NCBI GenBank assembly: GCA_037576215.1
Contig: JBANDB010000002.1
Location: 4,898,001-4,962,000 of the forward strand
Origin: Armillaria gallica
Taxonomy: Eukaryota; Basidiomycota; Agaricomycetes; Agaricales; Physalacriaceae
Length of the DNA stretch: 64,000 nt
Direction: 5' to 3'
Of the stretch, positions 23,601 through 36,075 are shown one piece after another. The translations under genes and the position numbers were made by a program. A model generated the notes under the pieces. The model worked only from the letters and a program-made list of their open reading frames with translations. It searched no databases and was not told the DNA's origin. Position 1 is the stretch's first letter, and the number at the start of each line of letters is the position of its first letter.

Positions 23601-26600
23601 TCAATAAGTTACGCACTCAAATCCAGTCGGCCACATAGCCAGAGTTTCGGCGTTGACGAGTGGTTGCAAAAACTCGTCCGTCATACCCATATGTGCCAGC
23701 TGTTCGCCGGTTGTCATCACCATCGGATCTGGAATGCTGTCCACGGGCGGATTGAAAAGATGATGATACTGTGCTTGGTCATAGAAACCGTCATTGAGAG
23801 GTGCGATTTCATTTGAAGGTCCACCAAACATATGCTGGGAAGATGATGGATGCTGACCATGTATAGGCTGGTAATGGGTATTCGACATTGTATTTGGAGC
23901 AAACCAAGAGTCATCTGAGAAAGACTGAACCGCGGCGGATAGGCTAGAGGACGAGGAGGAAGGCTGGCTCATAGTAAAAGGCGTAAACATCGAATTCTGG
24001 TAATTCTGGTATTGTTGAATCTGAGCAGCAGTAGATGAGTGCATTGAATAAACATCATCGGATGTCATGAAGTCTTGCTGATATGTTGCCGATACACGTC
24101 GGTTACTTTTGATGGGCCTACTTCCGGAAATGGTCGCATCAATGTCGGAATAGTCAGTCGGCGGAGACCCAACGGACAACGGACTGTCAGAGTCGTGCTC
24201 CCGCTTATTTGAGGGAGAGACGCTTGGGTGAGGAAGAGGTAGTTCACCAACAGAGGCCAGCTCGTAAAGAATATCCCTGCAGCTCAATGAGCAACCGTGC
24301 AGCCACAGGGTAAACACGTACCATAGTCGACCTGCAAAAAGCCATCTGCACCAGTGTGAACTCGCCAGCAAAGCAGGATCATACTTTACGACGTACTGTT
24401 TCTCAAATATATGCAAGGTCTTCATGCACTTGTGAACATCGCTCAGCTCCTTTTTCTCGTCGAATGATATCCCTGAACGTCTTCCGCTCCAGATATTCAG
24501 GAGTAGAACAATTGCAGCACTGAAGATAGACATCTAGGAGGAATTAATTCAATGACAATGTCTAGTCAAATAGACAGCTTACGGCGCAATGATTCATTGG
24601 ACTCTCCGGCCTACGAAGCTGACAATCCAGAATGTGGCTGATCGCACGAGCCGCATTGGTGCATATGGCAAGAGAAGGAAAAGCAAGGGGCGATGACTTT
24701 CCCGGCGAGGGAATAAAGGGTCTATGTATGAGTATCTGAAGGTGGTAATACGAACAATAGAGGAAGACGGATTGGTTGAAAAAAATCTGATTTTCGCGAT
24801 GGGGATCCCATCGAACTACGGAAACGGTTAGTCAACCCCGAGTCCTGCAACCGCGGAGAACACGTACTATGATCAGGTACAGAATCAACCCATTTGTTAA
24901 GGAACGAATCCAATTCGGCGACAAGATCTTGCTTCCATTTCCCCACGAATACAAACAGCGTTTTCGATCTGTTGAGAGAATACTGGGTGGTGACGTGAAC
25001 AGATGATAGCTTGGAAACGACGTGAGACGTACGACCGTACGAAGACACAAAGCAAGGATTCTGTTCAGAGCCAGATAGGATACGAAAAAGGACAAGAGCG
25101 ATGGCTTATTCGGAGGTTGTACAAATGCTTGTTCTGGGTCAGGATGTTCCCAATATTCGTCGTCACAATCAACGGGAAACTCCGCGTCGATACTATGGAA
25201 GTCATGATTAGACGGAGAAGATGGAAGTACGTAAGGGTGGTATACGCACTCTTCGTCTTGTATAGCACATGGGCGGCCTAATGATAAACTTATTACTCTA
25301 TCCAGGGAGACAATTACCCTGTCTCTAATATGAGATGTGTTTGGCGCCGTGAAAGGCGGACAGGATAACGTACCAAAAAGCGCGCTTCAGTAGCTCTTCC
25401 TCGGCGTTGCGCGGTTGTCCCGGCCTGGTATGTCTTCTATGTGCACCAAGGTCCTGGGCCATGCGAATACCGGTCCCTACCAATGTCCAAGAAGCGTGTG
25501 GCGCAGCGCATCCTTGCACATAAAACACAGACAGCTGTAAGCCTCAATAAATAACAAATTTCTCTTTGGATGAAGGTAACACTCACTGCACATTTTTGTA
25601 AGTCGCACAGATTTGGCGGGCGCAGCAACGACATATGAACTCGATGAACCTGGATGAACCATTTCCAACCGTTCAAATGCCGTGTTTTCGACTCCTTATC
25701 GGTGTCATCGGCCTTTACGCGAGGGTCGTCAGAGTAGCGTGAACCGACAGCGCACACCAAGAGCACAAGCGCTCCAAATTCGCTGTCCGTATGGTGTAAC
25801 CCAGCTGCCAGAGATCGTTCAAACGTCGGCCGGTGAAGTAAAGGCCAGAATAGGTTCTGGTTAAGGAAGTATAGCCGAACGAGGTATTCAAGGAGGTCGG
25901 GCTCTGGGAAAGAATAGTTGGCAGGTTGTAAGTCGATGTCGTCGTAGTTCAGCTGAAGCGCATGAGAAGCAGAATGGTCAGGATCAACAGATGCCTACCG
26001 AACGAATACTATTAGACCAGAATTCGGCGCGCCTACTACTCATGATTTTAAACTTGTCCTTAAGCTTGGAGACGTCTCCTTCGTCTAGCTCTTGCCTAAA
26101 CTCAAAGGCTGTGTGGGCCAGCGCAGGACCACTCGACTTGCCAAAAAATCGTACTTCAGAGGCGTCCATGTCGAAAGATTTTAGCCTGTTCGTAAGGGCG
26201 ACGTGTTGTATGTCCTCATCGTCTGCTATGGGATCGTCAGAGAAATTACCAGGCTCTATGCGGGGCGAGGTTAAGGCCGATAGAGAGGGACTAGGAAGGG
26301 TAGACATCGCCTGCTCGGTGTTGCCTTTGGAGCCTGAAGCGCCGGCGGCAGGACTTTCTTTGGCGTCGCCGTCTGCATGTGTCAGCTCTTCGTCGATGTC
26401 AGCATTTGGCATAAACTAGAATTAATCATGAGCGGGGGAATGCTTCGGTAGAACCGAAAAGAAAAATGCCTTGTGCAGCAATAATTCCATCTTGGCCAAT
26501 TTATTTTCTAGAGTTTCGATATAACCTTTCGGGTGTCTACGTTTCTACGCACGATGAGCATGGAAATAGACGCAATGAAGACGCATACCTTGGACGCTTC

Positions 26601-26907
26601 AACGTAGGTGCAGTCTAGGTTATATGAGGCACAATTGGCACATTTGACATCCGGCATGCGTCCTCCTTCACCTGTACAACAGGATGAGCACATCAAGATC
26701 GACTATCGGATAGTCTAGCTAGGTTCCTCACATTTTACTGCGAGAACCAAAAGTCAACATATTACTTCTTTCCAGGCATATAACTAGGAACGTACTTTTC
26801 TTGCGTCTGCAGATGTCGCATGCCCTCTGCATCTTCCTCCGTTTGGCTACAGGAGAAGCGTCTTCAAGTTCGAGTTCGTTCTGGTGCTCGTCGTTGCTGG
26901 AACACAT
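23601..26907 (-). CDS. Zn2Cys6 fungal-specific transcription factor
   Basis: Begins at 26907 with MCSSNDEHQNELELEDASPV and KRRKMQRACDICRRKK. Splicing adds IKCEGGRMPDVKCANC and ASYNLDCTYVEASK, completing the six-Cys zinc cluster across three exons. Next comes KRRHPKGYIETLENKLAKME, a linker and coiled coil typical of this family. Later exons match the fungal_trans middle homology domain: PEPDLLEYLVRLYF, FWPLLHRPTFERSL, VLLVCAVGSRYSDDPRVK, SWTLVGTGIRMAQDLGAHR, SLDRVISLSLGRPCAIQDE and FPVDCDDEYWE. The last exons are Ser/Gln-rich, probably an activation region, ending TGFECVTY. It should be a nuclear DNA-binding regulator; the target is unknown. One donor, after LLHK near 26480, is not canonical by eye. 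Its stop lies 250 bp from the convergent 2OG-fold gene. Confidence 0.9.
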
Positions 26908-27934
26908 GTTGGACTGGAGATAGTGAACGTGAGATCCTCGTGTATGTGCTTATATGTTCGGAGACACGGTATTCATGCAACAGAATTCCAATTGCAGGGA
27001 ACGTCGATCCACTTTTTCAAATAGAAGAGCAATCTTGTTTTCTGCGAAACTAAATGGAGCAGACTTGAGGTAAACAAGTTTAAATCTTGATGGTTTAGCC
27101 TGTATAGCTGCGTGTTTGTTTTGTATGAAAATATAGGGAGTACAAAGTTCATACGGACTGTGTCCAAGGACGACTTTGAACGACTGGAGCAACTAAGAAG
27201 TCAAGAAGAGAGATCGGCAGCTTCGGCAGACTGCCACAGCTACTATTTTTGTTCACGGCTCCTAAATACGACTGATCCGCGTGCAGTGCAACACCGCCCA
27301 TGTGCGAGTCCGACGCGTCGTGCCATACGATGATACGATCTCATTCATGAATCTTTTCCGCGCGGGAAAAAAACCGGCGGTGTTCCGAGCGTAAGAAAAG
27401 ATAATTCCGTACTACAAATGCTAGTTTCTACAGGCGAAACCGATCTTTGGGGAAACCGACACGAAGGTCTACAACAGAAGGAGCGGCCGTCGCGCGAACT
27501 TGTCTTCAAAATTTCCATTGTAGTAGATACCGTGATCGCTTAGTCGTCTGCTTAGTCAAGGTGCGGTGAAGTAGGAAATCACTCAGCCAATTAATTGACG
27601 AAATATGCCGCCTTAGCCGTGATTTCGCTGAGCCGGCTTGGGGTTCGACTGACAAAGAACGCTTGGCTTCAGTGTCAGAAGCTGGGCAGATGAACATTCT
27701 ATCCGCCTTGATAAAGGACCGTGGGCTTGAAAGCATTGCTGCCGGATTTTTATCTTTTTCCGCCGGGCGACTTGGCTGAGGATCTCGAAGCCGTTTAAGA
27801 TGCGCGCGCACAGGGGCATGTACCTTTAAGAAACATCACGAACTTCGAAGGGCTACTGTCGGGGTTGCTGCGCGTGGTTTTTTCAATCAAATGTTTCAGA
27901 AACTATTGCAGCCTTGGCGATATGGTGAAGTAGG
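26908..27934. other. intergenic, no gene seen
   Basis: Holds the promoter of the transcription factor. Short frames at 27112-27333 and 27506-27811 show no motif. Confidence 0.45.
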
Positions 27935-27937
27935 TAA

Positions 27938-28406
27938 GGCCCTGTTCGGGTGACACGGCTTAACCCAAGCTTAACCAGGACTAAGAGACTCGGTCACAAA
28001 CGTCACAATATCGGAATAACTCGGATGAATTCGGACGATGTCCGAATGATGTCAAGCGATCGTCAATGCTGCCACCGACGTCATCGAAAGGTGTCCCAGC
28101 GCTGCCCCGCCCGTGCCGCTCACTGACCGGCACAATGGCAACAGTGTTCTTCTAAATTTGTGTTGATTTGTCTAGATCTTCAAATTCATTCACATGAGTA
28201 CTTTATTTCCTAGTCTTTCTGGTATCTTGTTGGCATCGTTGTAGTCATTGTGTGTAGTGAGCGGGAAGGCGGGCAGACTGAGCGCAGCATCGGTGTCAGG
28301 ACGTAGGTGACAATGGAGTGACATGCTGAATAATCTGAGTTAAGCAAGCGGTCGGTTTAAATTTTGGCTCTAGGGCTGTGTTAAGCCGTGTCACCCGAAC
28401 AGGGCC
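27938..28406. mobile_element. MITE, Tourist/PIF-Harbinger type, 469 bp
   Basis: The ends are perfect 27-bp terminal inverted repeats (27938-27964 and 28380-28406) beginning GGCCCTGTTCGGGTGACACG. Each end is flanked by TAA (27935-27937 and 28407-28409), a 3-bp target-site duplication. The 3-bp TWA duplication and a GGCC.TGTTCGG end are known features of Tourist/PIF-Harbinger elements. The interior has no long ORF, so it is a non-autonomous element. The perfect repeats suggest a recent insertion. Confidence 0.9.
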
Positions 28407-28409
28407 TAA

Positions 28410-29570
28410 GGATTTACACTTTTTAACTTTGGCTGTGAACCAATTGAGTTTATACCAATGTCAATCTGCGACGCCACGGAGTGCTACGAAGATCCGAATG
28501 TACTTATATAAATGGGAGTCATGGGTCTTTGATGAAAGTACTTATATATGGTTCCTGGCGAAACAGAGCAACGAATCCTGTCACAGTACTAGTGATTTTT
28601 CTCCCAGGGATTCCGTTTTAGTCCGGGTAAGCTTTGCGGGAGAAATCGGACCGCTCCTCCACGCGAGCGGAGATTGAAAACAGAGATTTGCAGTTTTCGC
28701 ATGGTACGGTCCGATCCTCCTGTGCCGCAAATCAACCGAAATGAATGGGACTATAAATTACGCGTCGGGTGGATATGCAGTTCGAATACTGCATTTTTAT
28801 CACTCAACGACAGTGGTGTAAAATACTTGGAAAACGGTGTCGAGGATGTATTGGGACCCAAATCCACGAGAGTGCGGGGATGTCAGTGCTTGAGTCAATC
28901 CAAGCGAGAGAGAAAAGGGATATTTGGAACTTTTTGTCCAGAGCAAGCGGTGTTTATGTTCAGGGTCCACATTCTCCGGGGATTTCTCTGTGAAATTTTT
29001 CGCATCACTGGAGGCTTGGGTCCTTGTACGTATCGCCATGACAAGAAATCAACAAGGCCTTGCTAGAGCACCTTCCAGCGAAACGAGATACAGAATACAA
29101 GATAATAAGCATGACGGGCTGAATCCATCAGACGTAGCAACCGGTGTCGAGGGCTTACGGTGGCGTAGATACGTACTTTTGGCGGGGAAATGTCGGCTTG
29201 ACAACGTGAGCATAACAAGCGCAGTTGCAGGTGTGTCGAGGTCCATCGATGGTCAGAATGATGCCTTTTGGTCTCCACAGACAATAAGCATGTCGTTGGA
29301 GAATGGAGAGGACCCACAGCCGAGCCAGGCGGTAGTCACGGTTCGGTCGGGTCACACGCACGTGATGCCAGTGACAGTGACCGAGACAAAAGCGAATGGC
29401 CCAATGGGGAAGTGTCGTTGGATGTTATTGTCCTTGACGCATTGTTCGCGTGGCGGAAGGACTTAACGAGTACAATGGCATCGGCAACCTCAAAAAGCAT
29501 TCTTTCTCTTCTTTTCCTCCCTTTTCACGTCCCTCGTTAGTTTTTACGACGTCGCCGGCCGACTCCTGGC
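28410..29570. other. upstream region of PRM1, no gene supported
   Basis: Overlapping frames occur on both strands (for example 28924-29466 plus), but none shows a domain or splice pattern. The 3' part should hold the PRM1 promoter and leader. Confidence 0.4.
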
Positions 29571-32464
29571 ATGTCCCTCGCACCTCCCCCAACGTACGAC
29601 GCCATCGTCACGACTTCCCTCAAGCCTTACCTTGAGCTTCCCCATCTTTATTCACTTACATGGCTGGCATATCCCATTCTTTCTCTTTTTTTCATTGCGT
29701 TCCGTTTGTATTCTTCCTTGGAGTCGTCGCAGGAATCTATCGCGAGTGCTAAGGCTACGTTGTTGGCGAGCTGTAAGGCAGCGGAGAAGGCCGCTACAGC
29801 GACAGCCAGCATGCCCCGCTACCTGGCTGTTGCGACGAATCAGCAGTACGCAGATGCAGTCAACGGCACCCTTCAACTTGCTCGCGCGACTTTGGTAGTA
29901 GCACTTACCATGATGGAAGCTATCATTAATTTCATCATCGATATTTATCAATCGACGCTCTTGTGTTTCGTGGAACTGGTTGTCCGTGGAGGATTGGCGA
30001 TCCTGTCTGCTGCGGTAAAAGAGGTGGGTTGGCATTTCTTCTTTGCTATTGCATTACTAATCATTCGTGTAGCTTAACGATGTAGTCAATGCTGCTGCCA
30101 GCGGTATCGAGTCGGCACTGAACAGCAGTATCTCTGCTGCTAATAGCGCCATCGAGACAGCCGTGAAAGCAATTAACGCCGTCAATCCCTTCGACGACGT
30201 CTCTGCACCCACTATCAGCACCCCGGATCTCAGTGCATTGTCTAATGTCTCTTTACCATCCTCTTTCACCGATTCCATCGACAACTTGAACAGCTCCTTA
30301 CCATCGGTTCAAGAACTCAAGCAGAAGATTGAGGCTATGTATGTACACCCTTCTGCAACGTCCATGGAAGCTAATGGTATACCTTTGTAGCATTGATACT
30401 CCTTTCGAGCTCTTGAAGAAGGAGATCAACGAAACATTCGGCGGCCTAAACTTCAACTCGTCTCTTGTCACAGTACCTCAGCAAAATTCCCTCACATTTT
30501 GCAATGACATGGACACGTCCGTCGTGGATGATTTGGGTCGCGACATAATCAAATTCACCAAGATTTCAATTGTTGTTTTGATTGCCTTGGCGCTACTGTT
30601 GATTGCGCTCAATTGTCTTTTGGAGTGGTACAAGTGGCGCTGCCAGCAGCGACACTTTGAATACACTCGCGAGGCTTGGATGACTGACCCCACGATGTAT
30701 CATGTCCCTGGCGCTGTAGGAGCTCCGCAGGTCAGCCTCACGAACCACAACCTGCTCATGCTCCAGGCCTCTTCCTCGCATCCCCTCATCATGCGTATCA
30801 TCAACCAAGTCTCAGCTCGTCTACACCTTTCTCCACCACAGCACACGAACATGACATGGTTCTTCCACTACATCTTTCATCCACCGGCACTGGTGTGCTT
30901 CCTTATTGGCTTCTTTGGAATCCTGAGCGTCCAGGTTCAGCTCCTCGCATTGGGTCCACTCGTTGCCAAGTACGACGCGCAGGCTGCAGCGTCCACCGCC
31001 GACTTTACGAATACCATTGCGACCTCGATCAACAACAGCATGTACAACCAGTCAGCGGCGTACGCCAATGATGTCAATTCCCAGGTTACCACCATGCAAT
31101 CCACCATCAACGACGGTATCTTCGGATGGGTGAACACCACTACCACCACTCTGAACGACACTGTCGTGGAATTCTACAATGGCGTTCAGAGCGCTGTGAA
31201 CGCGGTTTTCAATGGTACAATCCTCGAGACGCCTGCCCAGGGTTTCATCGCCTGTCTGATCGGGTCAAAGGTTGACGCGATCGAGAATGTCCTGACATTC
31301 TTAAACGAGAACCTCAAAGTCGACTTACCTCTGATGAACGAAAGCGCTTTGGTTCTGTCGCAGAGTTCAATCGATGAGGCCTCTCAGCCCATCGCCGCTG
31401 CCGCCCTTGGCAGTGGATCTGGCGACGAAAACGACGGACTGGTGGGGAAGCTCGTTAGGGCGTACGCCGCATCTCTGAAGAAGGAACGAATCATGTTCGC
31501 GATCTTCCTCGCTCTGTGGGGTGTGGTGGTCTTGATGGCTATCTGCATCCTTCTATGGCATACTCACGGGAAAGGATGGGTGGAGGCGAGGAAGCGGCGC
31601 AAATGGGAGAGAGAGCAGAGAAGCGGAAACCAAGGCTTTGTCGTCCCTTTCCGGATTGGCCAGCCCGTCGCAGATGAGAAGGGTCAAACCCGGAACTACA
31701 GCTCAGAGTCAGTGTCTGCACCTGCTTCACCAAGGCGCGGGTTCAACTTTCCTTTCGTTCGGACCCGTTCGCGTTCGCCTTTCGCGCAGCCTGCAGAGAA
31801 GAGTTGGGATAGCTACTTTGGAGAGAAGCCCGATGCACCCTCCCAGGAGCCCATCAGCAAACCGCAGCGCTTGATGGCGATCGGGAAGAAAGCTTTGGGC
31901 AAGGATCGATCTGTTTCTGACCAGCAGCAGGAGAACGAGAGTAGGCCGTGGTATGGTCGCTTTGCTGGGTTGCTGAAGAAGAAGCCCGTCGAGGAGCCCG
32001 TCTCTGAACGATCTTCCGCTACCAGCGCCCGGGTTCGTCCGAACTTGCGCATTTCCGTCGGTCGCGCCGCCACCGCCACCCCATCGTTTCCCCCTGTAGA
32101 CAATCCTCGCGATACTATCCAGTCCCACTGGTCCGCTTCGCCCGAGATCGCCCGACCCGCCCCTTGGACCAAGATGCTCTCACCACCTTTCAAGTTGAGC
32201 CCCCGCCGGCCCAACGTCCCCTCCGACGTCAACTCGGTGTACGAACCAGACTCTCTCGCGCCTCCCCTACATCACGGATTCAATCACCGTCGTTCGTATT
32301 CCGATTCTGCGTGGACGAAGACGGACCCGTCGAGTATCCTGATCGCGCGGAAGGAGGACCCGTTCACGACGCCTTTTGACGATGAGCATCGCGTTACGAT
32401 CAGCTATGCTGGTGATGCGCGGAAGAGCATCTCGACGAATCCGTTTGCTGCTGTTGCTATTTAG
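29571..32464 (+). CDS. PRM1: plasma membrane fusion protein PRM1
   Basis: Three exons, 29571-30023, 30073-30338 and 30391-32464, join in frame to 930 residues. The start [20 protein letters not shown] and first TM ([19 protein letters not shown]) are followed by an extracellular region with several N-glycosylation sequons, a TM near [20 protein letters not shown] and [17 protein letters not shown], a third at [20 protein letters not shown], a large second extracellular loop, and the last TM ([20 protein letters not shown]). This four-TM layout and the [10 protein letters not shown] block match Prm1, which promotes plasma-membrane merger during mating cell fusion and homotypic hyphal fusion. 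The tail after the last TM is about 300 residues and Pro/Ser/Arg-rich, longer than in yeast Prm1 (661 residues in total). No lesion is seen. Confidence 0.92.
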
Positions 32465-33286
32465 TATGACCCACTCATTCAGTTGCGCGAGCGCACTGAT
32501 GAATCTGCAATGACCGTCACGTTAATACGAGGGACAAGGACAAGGACAAGGACGATGCTATATCTAATACCCGGTGTTCACACTTAATTAGGGTCCGCAT
32601 TACGCTGTATTTCTAGGTATTGAGCAGGACTTTGCATACACACGCACTTATCACTGTAGCATCTTCCTCGAATATAATATAATCCTTTTTGTTACTTCAA
32701 GCCATAATGTATAAACCCTTGACTGTTTTTGTACATAGTGCGTTTGAGCTCCCTCGATCTTTTGGAGAGTCACCAGGGGACGGAGACCGTATTCATTCCT
32801 AGTAGGGTACTAACATTGTATAATTGATCTGTAAGGAACGCGCGAGTATGTATGGGAGGAGGATTGTGACGATGATAAGGACGGCGAGAAGAACTCTCAG
32901 TCCTAGGCTGGGATGGATTGTAATATTTACATTCAGCGCAATCTATTTGTATGTTAACTCCTACTACTTTCGGGGCTTTAAGTTCTCAATTATGTAGTTT
33001 TTCGGAAAAGACCGTCTTTGATGCTGTACATGTCTATGCACCGGAAGAGTCGTTAAGATGGCGTTCTCGTCCCTCATGAAGCTGGAACGCACTGGAGGAA
33101 TCCCGTACCCATGTAGCTTTTCCCGCGCGACTCACCCCGGCCTCGGTTGATGTATATGGATAGTAGTCACGGCGACAAGCATCCCACGTCTTGTTGATCT
33201 CTGGTGCGTACGCCGTAGATCCCTTATTGTTTTAGGTCGATAATGAGGAGCAGGAAGTGTCGTCGCACGAGAGCAGATAAATACTT
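32465..33286. other. intergenic, no gene seen
   Basis: 3' region of PRM1 and downstream sequence; a short run of (aggaca) units occurs near 32530. No gene recognised. Confidence 0.5.
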
Positions 33287-34260
33287 TTATTCATAGCATT
33301 CGAACAGCAGAAGCCATATACCGAGTAACGATATCCGCGGACGACCCATCTTGAGCGAGATGACCCATCCTCGCAACCCGTACATGAATATCTTTTTCCT
33401 CCTCAGAACCTCTTCCACATACTCTGCAGCACCAGACATATGCGCAATACGACAAGATGCTGCGTGAATGCGAAGGTAAGCTGGACTCGGCAGAGGGAGA
33501 GCCTTTGGATCCGGCGTTGTAAGGGTGATAATACGACTAGGGAGTTCCTCCAGCAGAAGTGCTTCGCTAGATGTGATCGTATACGTGTTTGGTTCGTCGG
33601 TAGGTTGTAGCCAGATAGTCAAGCGATCGAAAAACCAGCGAAGCGTCTCAGACAACGTGAGTATATTCTCCAATCGAGGGCCATTCATCGGGGGATACAT
33701 TGGTGCCCATACAGAGGCTACCCATTCACGCTGGGATTCGATTTCCGGTAAGATATGCGCACACTGAAGAGTGGATAGTTGGCGACGCAGGTTCTGGGCA
33801 GTAACTGTAGCGTTGTTCTCGGTGACATAGGTGGCAGGAGGTTTGGATTCAGTAAACAATGGTGGCCGTCACGGACGAGAGCCTAGGTATCTGATCCGTG
33901 AGTACGGCGGGATGATGAGACAATCGGGAGAGGGACTCGCAGCTTCCAAGTCCTGTACATCATCGGGAGACGGGACAAGCTTGAATAGACGAATTAAGCG
34001 TTGAATATAATACTTGGGATCCATTGTGTTGATGGCCTGCGCGATGTGTTCACGGACGGGGGCTTCGATGAGGGTGAATCCTAGCACGCGTGCGCAGAGA
34101 AGGGCGGAGGGGTGTTTCTCATAGGGAAGGACGACGAGGGGTGCGCGCAATTCGAGGCTGAGGCAAATGTTGTATGCTGCGTGGACGGCAGGAGTTGTCA
34201 AATCAAACGGATTAGGGGGCAGTGACTTGGGCTCGGATGTGGTAGCGGCATCGAGAGGCG
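33287..34260 (-). pseudogene. decayed HNH-nuclease-like gene
   Basis: Two minus-strand pieces match the intact-looking HNH gene at 37452-38722. The 5' piece has PPNPFD, HAAYNICLSLE and CARVLGFTLIEAP (intact: PNPFDSF, HAAYESCLNLE, AARVLGYALIHSP). The 3' piece has the AHI of CAHILPEI, LENILTLS, and AASCRIAHMSGAAEYVEEVL (intact: HDVCAKIAHLSGAGEVVEQL). Between them, after an acceptor near 33884, ALVRDGHHC is followed by a one-base frame change. No ATG opens the 5' piece, and the last His of the HNH signature is missing (LRWFFDRL where the other copy has FHSLFDEL). These defects together suggest a pseudogene, although an undetected intron could repair one of them. Confidence 0.65.
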
Positions 34261-34466
34261 GGTTGAATCATAATGACGGTGATTCACACGCAGGTCTGAG
34301 GAGGGAGCGGAGTCGGCAACGGTAACTACCTGCCGGATTCAGACTCCGAGCGGTATCCCACGCCTCGTTGACCTCTAGCGTAGATCCCTTGTTGTCCTTC
34401 TTGTACTTGCAATACTTTTGTCCACGTTTATTGTCGCGACCACAGGACCAATGGCCTATTTAAAAA

Positions 34467-35747
34467 ATGGCGTCGTCATCCCCAAATTCAAGTTGGCATG
34501 GCTGCACGACACGGATACACTCTGTAACACTACTTGAAGACCCTACGAATAGCTTTGTCGAGATCGCCTCAGCACTGATACATGACTGTCTAGTTGGCAT
34601 CCAGCGTGGCAGGACCGCGTTCTCCAACCGGGGAACCCTGGTATCCCTCTCCATCCAGAACGCGGACCTCCAAGAACAGCGGTGCCTATCTCGTTTAGCA
34701 GAACTCCGGGACCAGATATTCAATGGGAGGGAGGTCCTCGACCAACTGCGCCACACCCTCCGTCGGGTTTGGAAGAGTGGAACCGTGAGTTGGCATGGCG
34801 AGGACACATACGCAGGAGGGATTTTGATCTTCAGTTCAACGAGTTTGTGTGGGAGGTTCGGCAGAGGCTGGATGAACCCGATTGCTTTGCGAGGACATCA
34901 GGATAGGATCAGGACGTTTCTGGGTGTGCGGACGTGAGTGGGTGTTCCGAATGGGGCGCGCATTGGTGATAGGTGGGAGGCTGCTATTTTGTACGATACA
35001 CTACAGGGTCTCGACGTTGCTTCATGGGCGGCATAATCACGGCAATATCCTCCCGCGGCTCATTTCACTGGACGAGGACAATTCATACAGCGAGGAGCTC
35101 GTCATGGCGCGGGATGTCATATGCGGAATCCTCCCTGGTCCGTCGATCCTGACATTCGAGACAGCAATGAGAAAGTTCTTTGTCCCGCTCCTGGCAACGA
35201 GGACCATGGGCAGTTTCTGTGAGTATCGATGTTGGATTGGGATATTGCATGGGCTGACGGTATCTAGTTCGGGAACGACAAGAGCTGGGACAGCTGTGCG
35301 AGCAGGTTGCGTTTGGTGAATGGGAGGCTCTGGATGCGCTTGATGAGGCGCGTCGTGCTTTGCGGCGGATCGTGCAAGAGGCTGAGCCAACTCCCAGCCC
35401 ACAGCCGCAGACACCTGCCCGCCGACGCCACGATCCTGCGCCTTATAGGACGCGTCACCATATCCACCATTTGCACTGGTGTCACGATTCCACTACTTGT
35501 CGGTTCTATCGTCGACGAGAGACGGCGCGTGCTGAACCTCGCCGTTCACAATCCCCGGCAGCGTCAGCACCTCCAGCTGTACCGTCAGCTCTGCCGTACT
35601 ACCCGCCCTTCTATCCCTTGTCAGCCCCAACACCCTTATCCTGTCACCCCCTTCTACACTCCCCCAATGCCCTCTCCTGTCATCCCACTACACCTTCCGC
35701 CACACACATCTCATACTCCAAATGGACGATTTGTTTATTGGGCATGA
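34467..35747 (+). CDS. unrecognised protein, tentative multi-exon gene
   Basis: Starting at ATG 34467 (MASSSPNSSWHG), coding-looking blocks follow in changing frames: SRLAELRDQIFNGREVLDQL, LEEWNRELAWRGHIRRRDFD with QRLDEPDCFARTSG, IRTFLGVRT, then ISLDEDNSYSEELVMARDVI, CGILPGPS, and RQELGQLCEQVAFGEWEALD. The end is uncertain: a 48-bp intron at about 35578 would join a Pro-rich region to PMPSPVIPLHLPPHTSHTPN and NGRFVYWA at 35747. The helical, charged composition and conserved-looking blocks suggest a real protein, but no known domain is recognised. Some frame changes may be introns and some may be indels. Confidence 0.4.
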
Positions 35748-36075
35748 CCGACATCTTGTGCAATCATAAGTTATATCCATATCATTATTCGTTATCCAAG
35801 AAATACAGTACTACTCTTAGGGACCGCTTGCCAGTGCGACTACTACTACTACTTATTAATATTCAAACCTCGAGCCAAGATAGAGTGGTCCACATGCCAT
35901 TAGATAAATATTCTCAATCAAACCATGACGCCTCCCGCTCGGCGTTGAGCGCCATCTTCATCAGTGCAGTTCCTACGGGCACTACGATTGTGGCTGAGGG
36001 TCACGTGTCTCTGACACGTACCGGCATACGAGAGCCGATGCCGGCCGAGGCGTTTTTGAAACCTCTCTTCATCTT

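Noticed and set aside
34460..34807. Arg/Ser-rich minus-strand ORF
   Set aside because: It is the antisense shadow of the plus-strand tentative gene.
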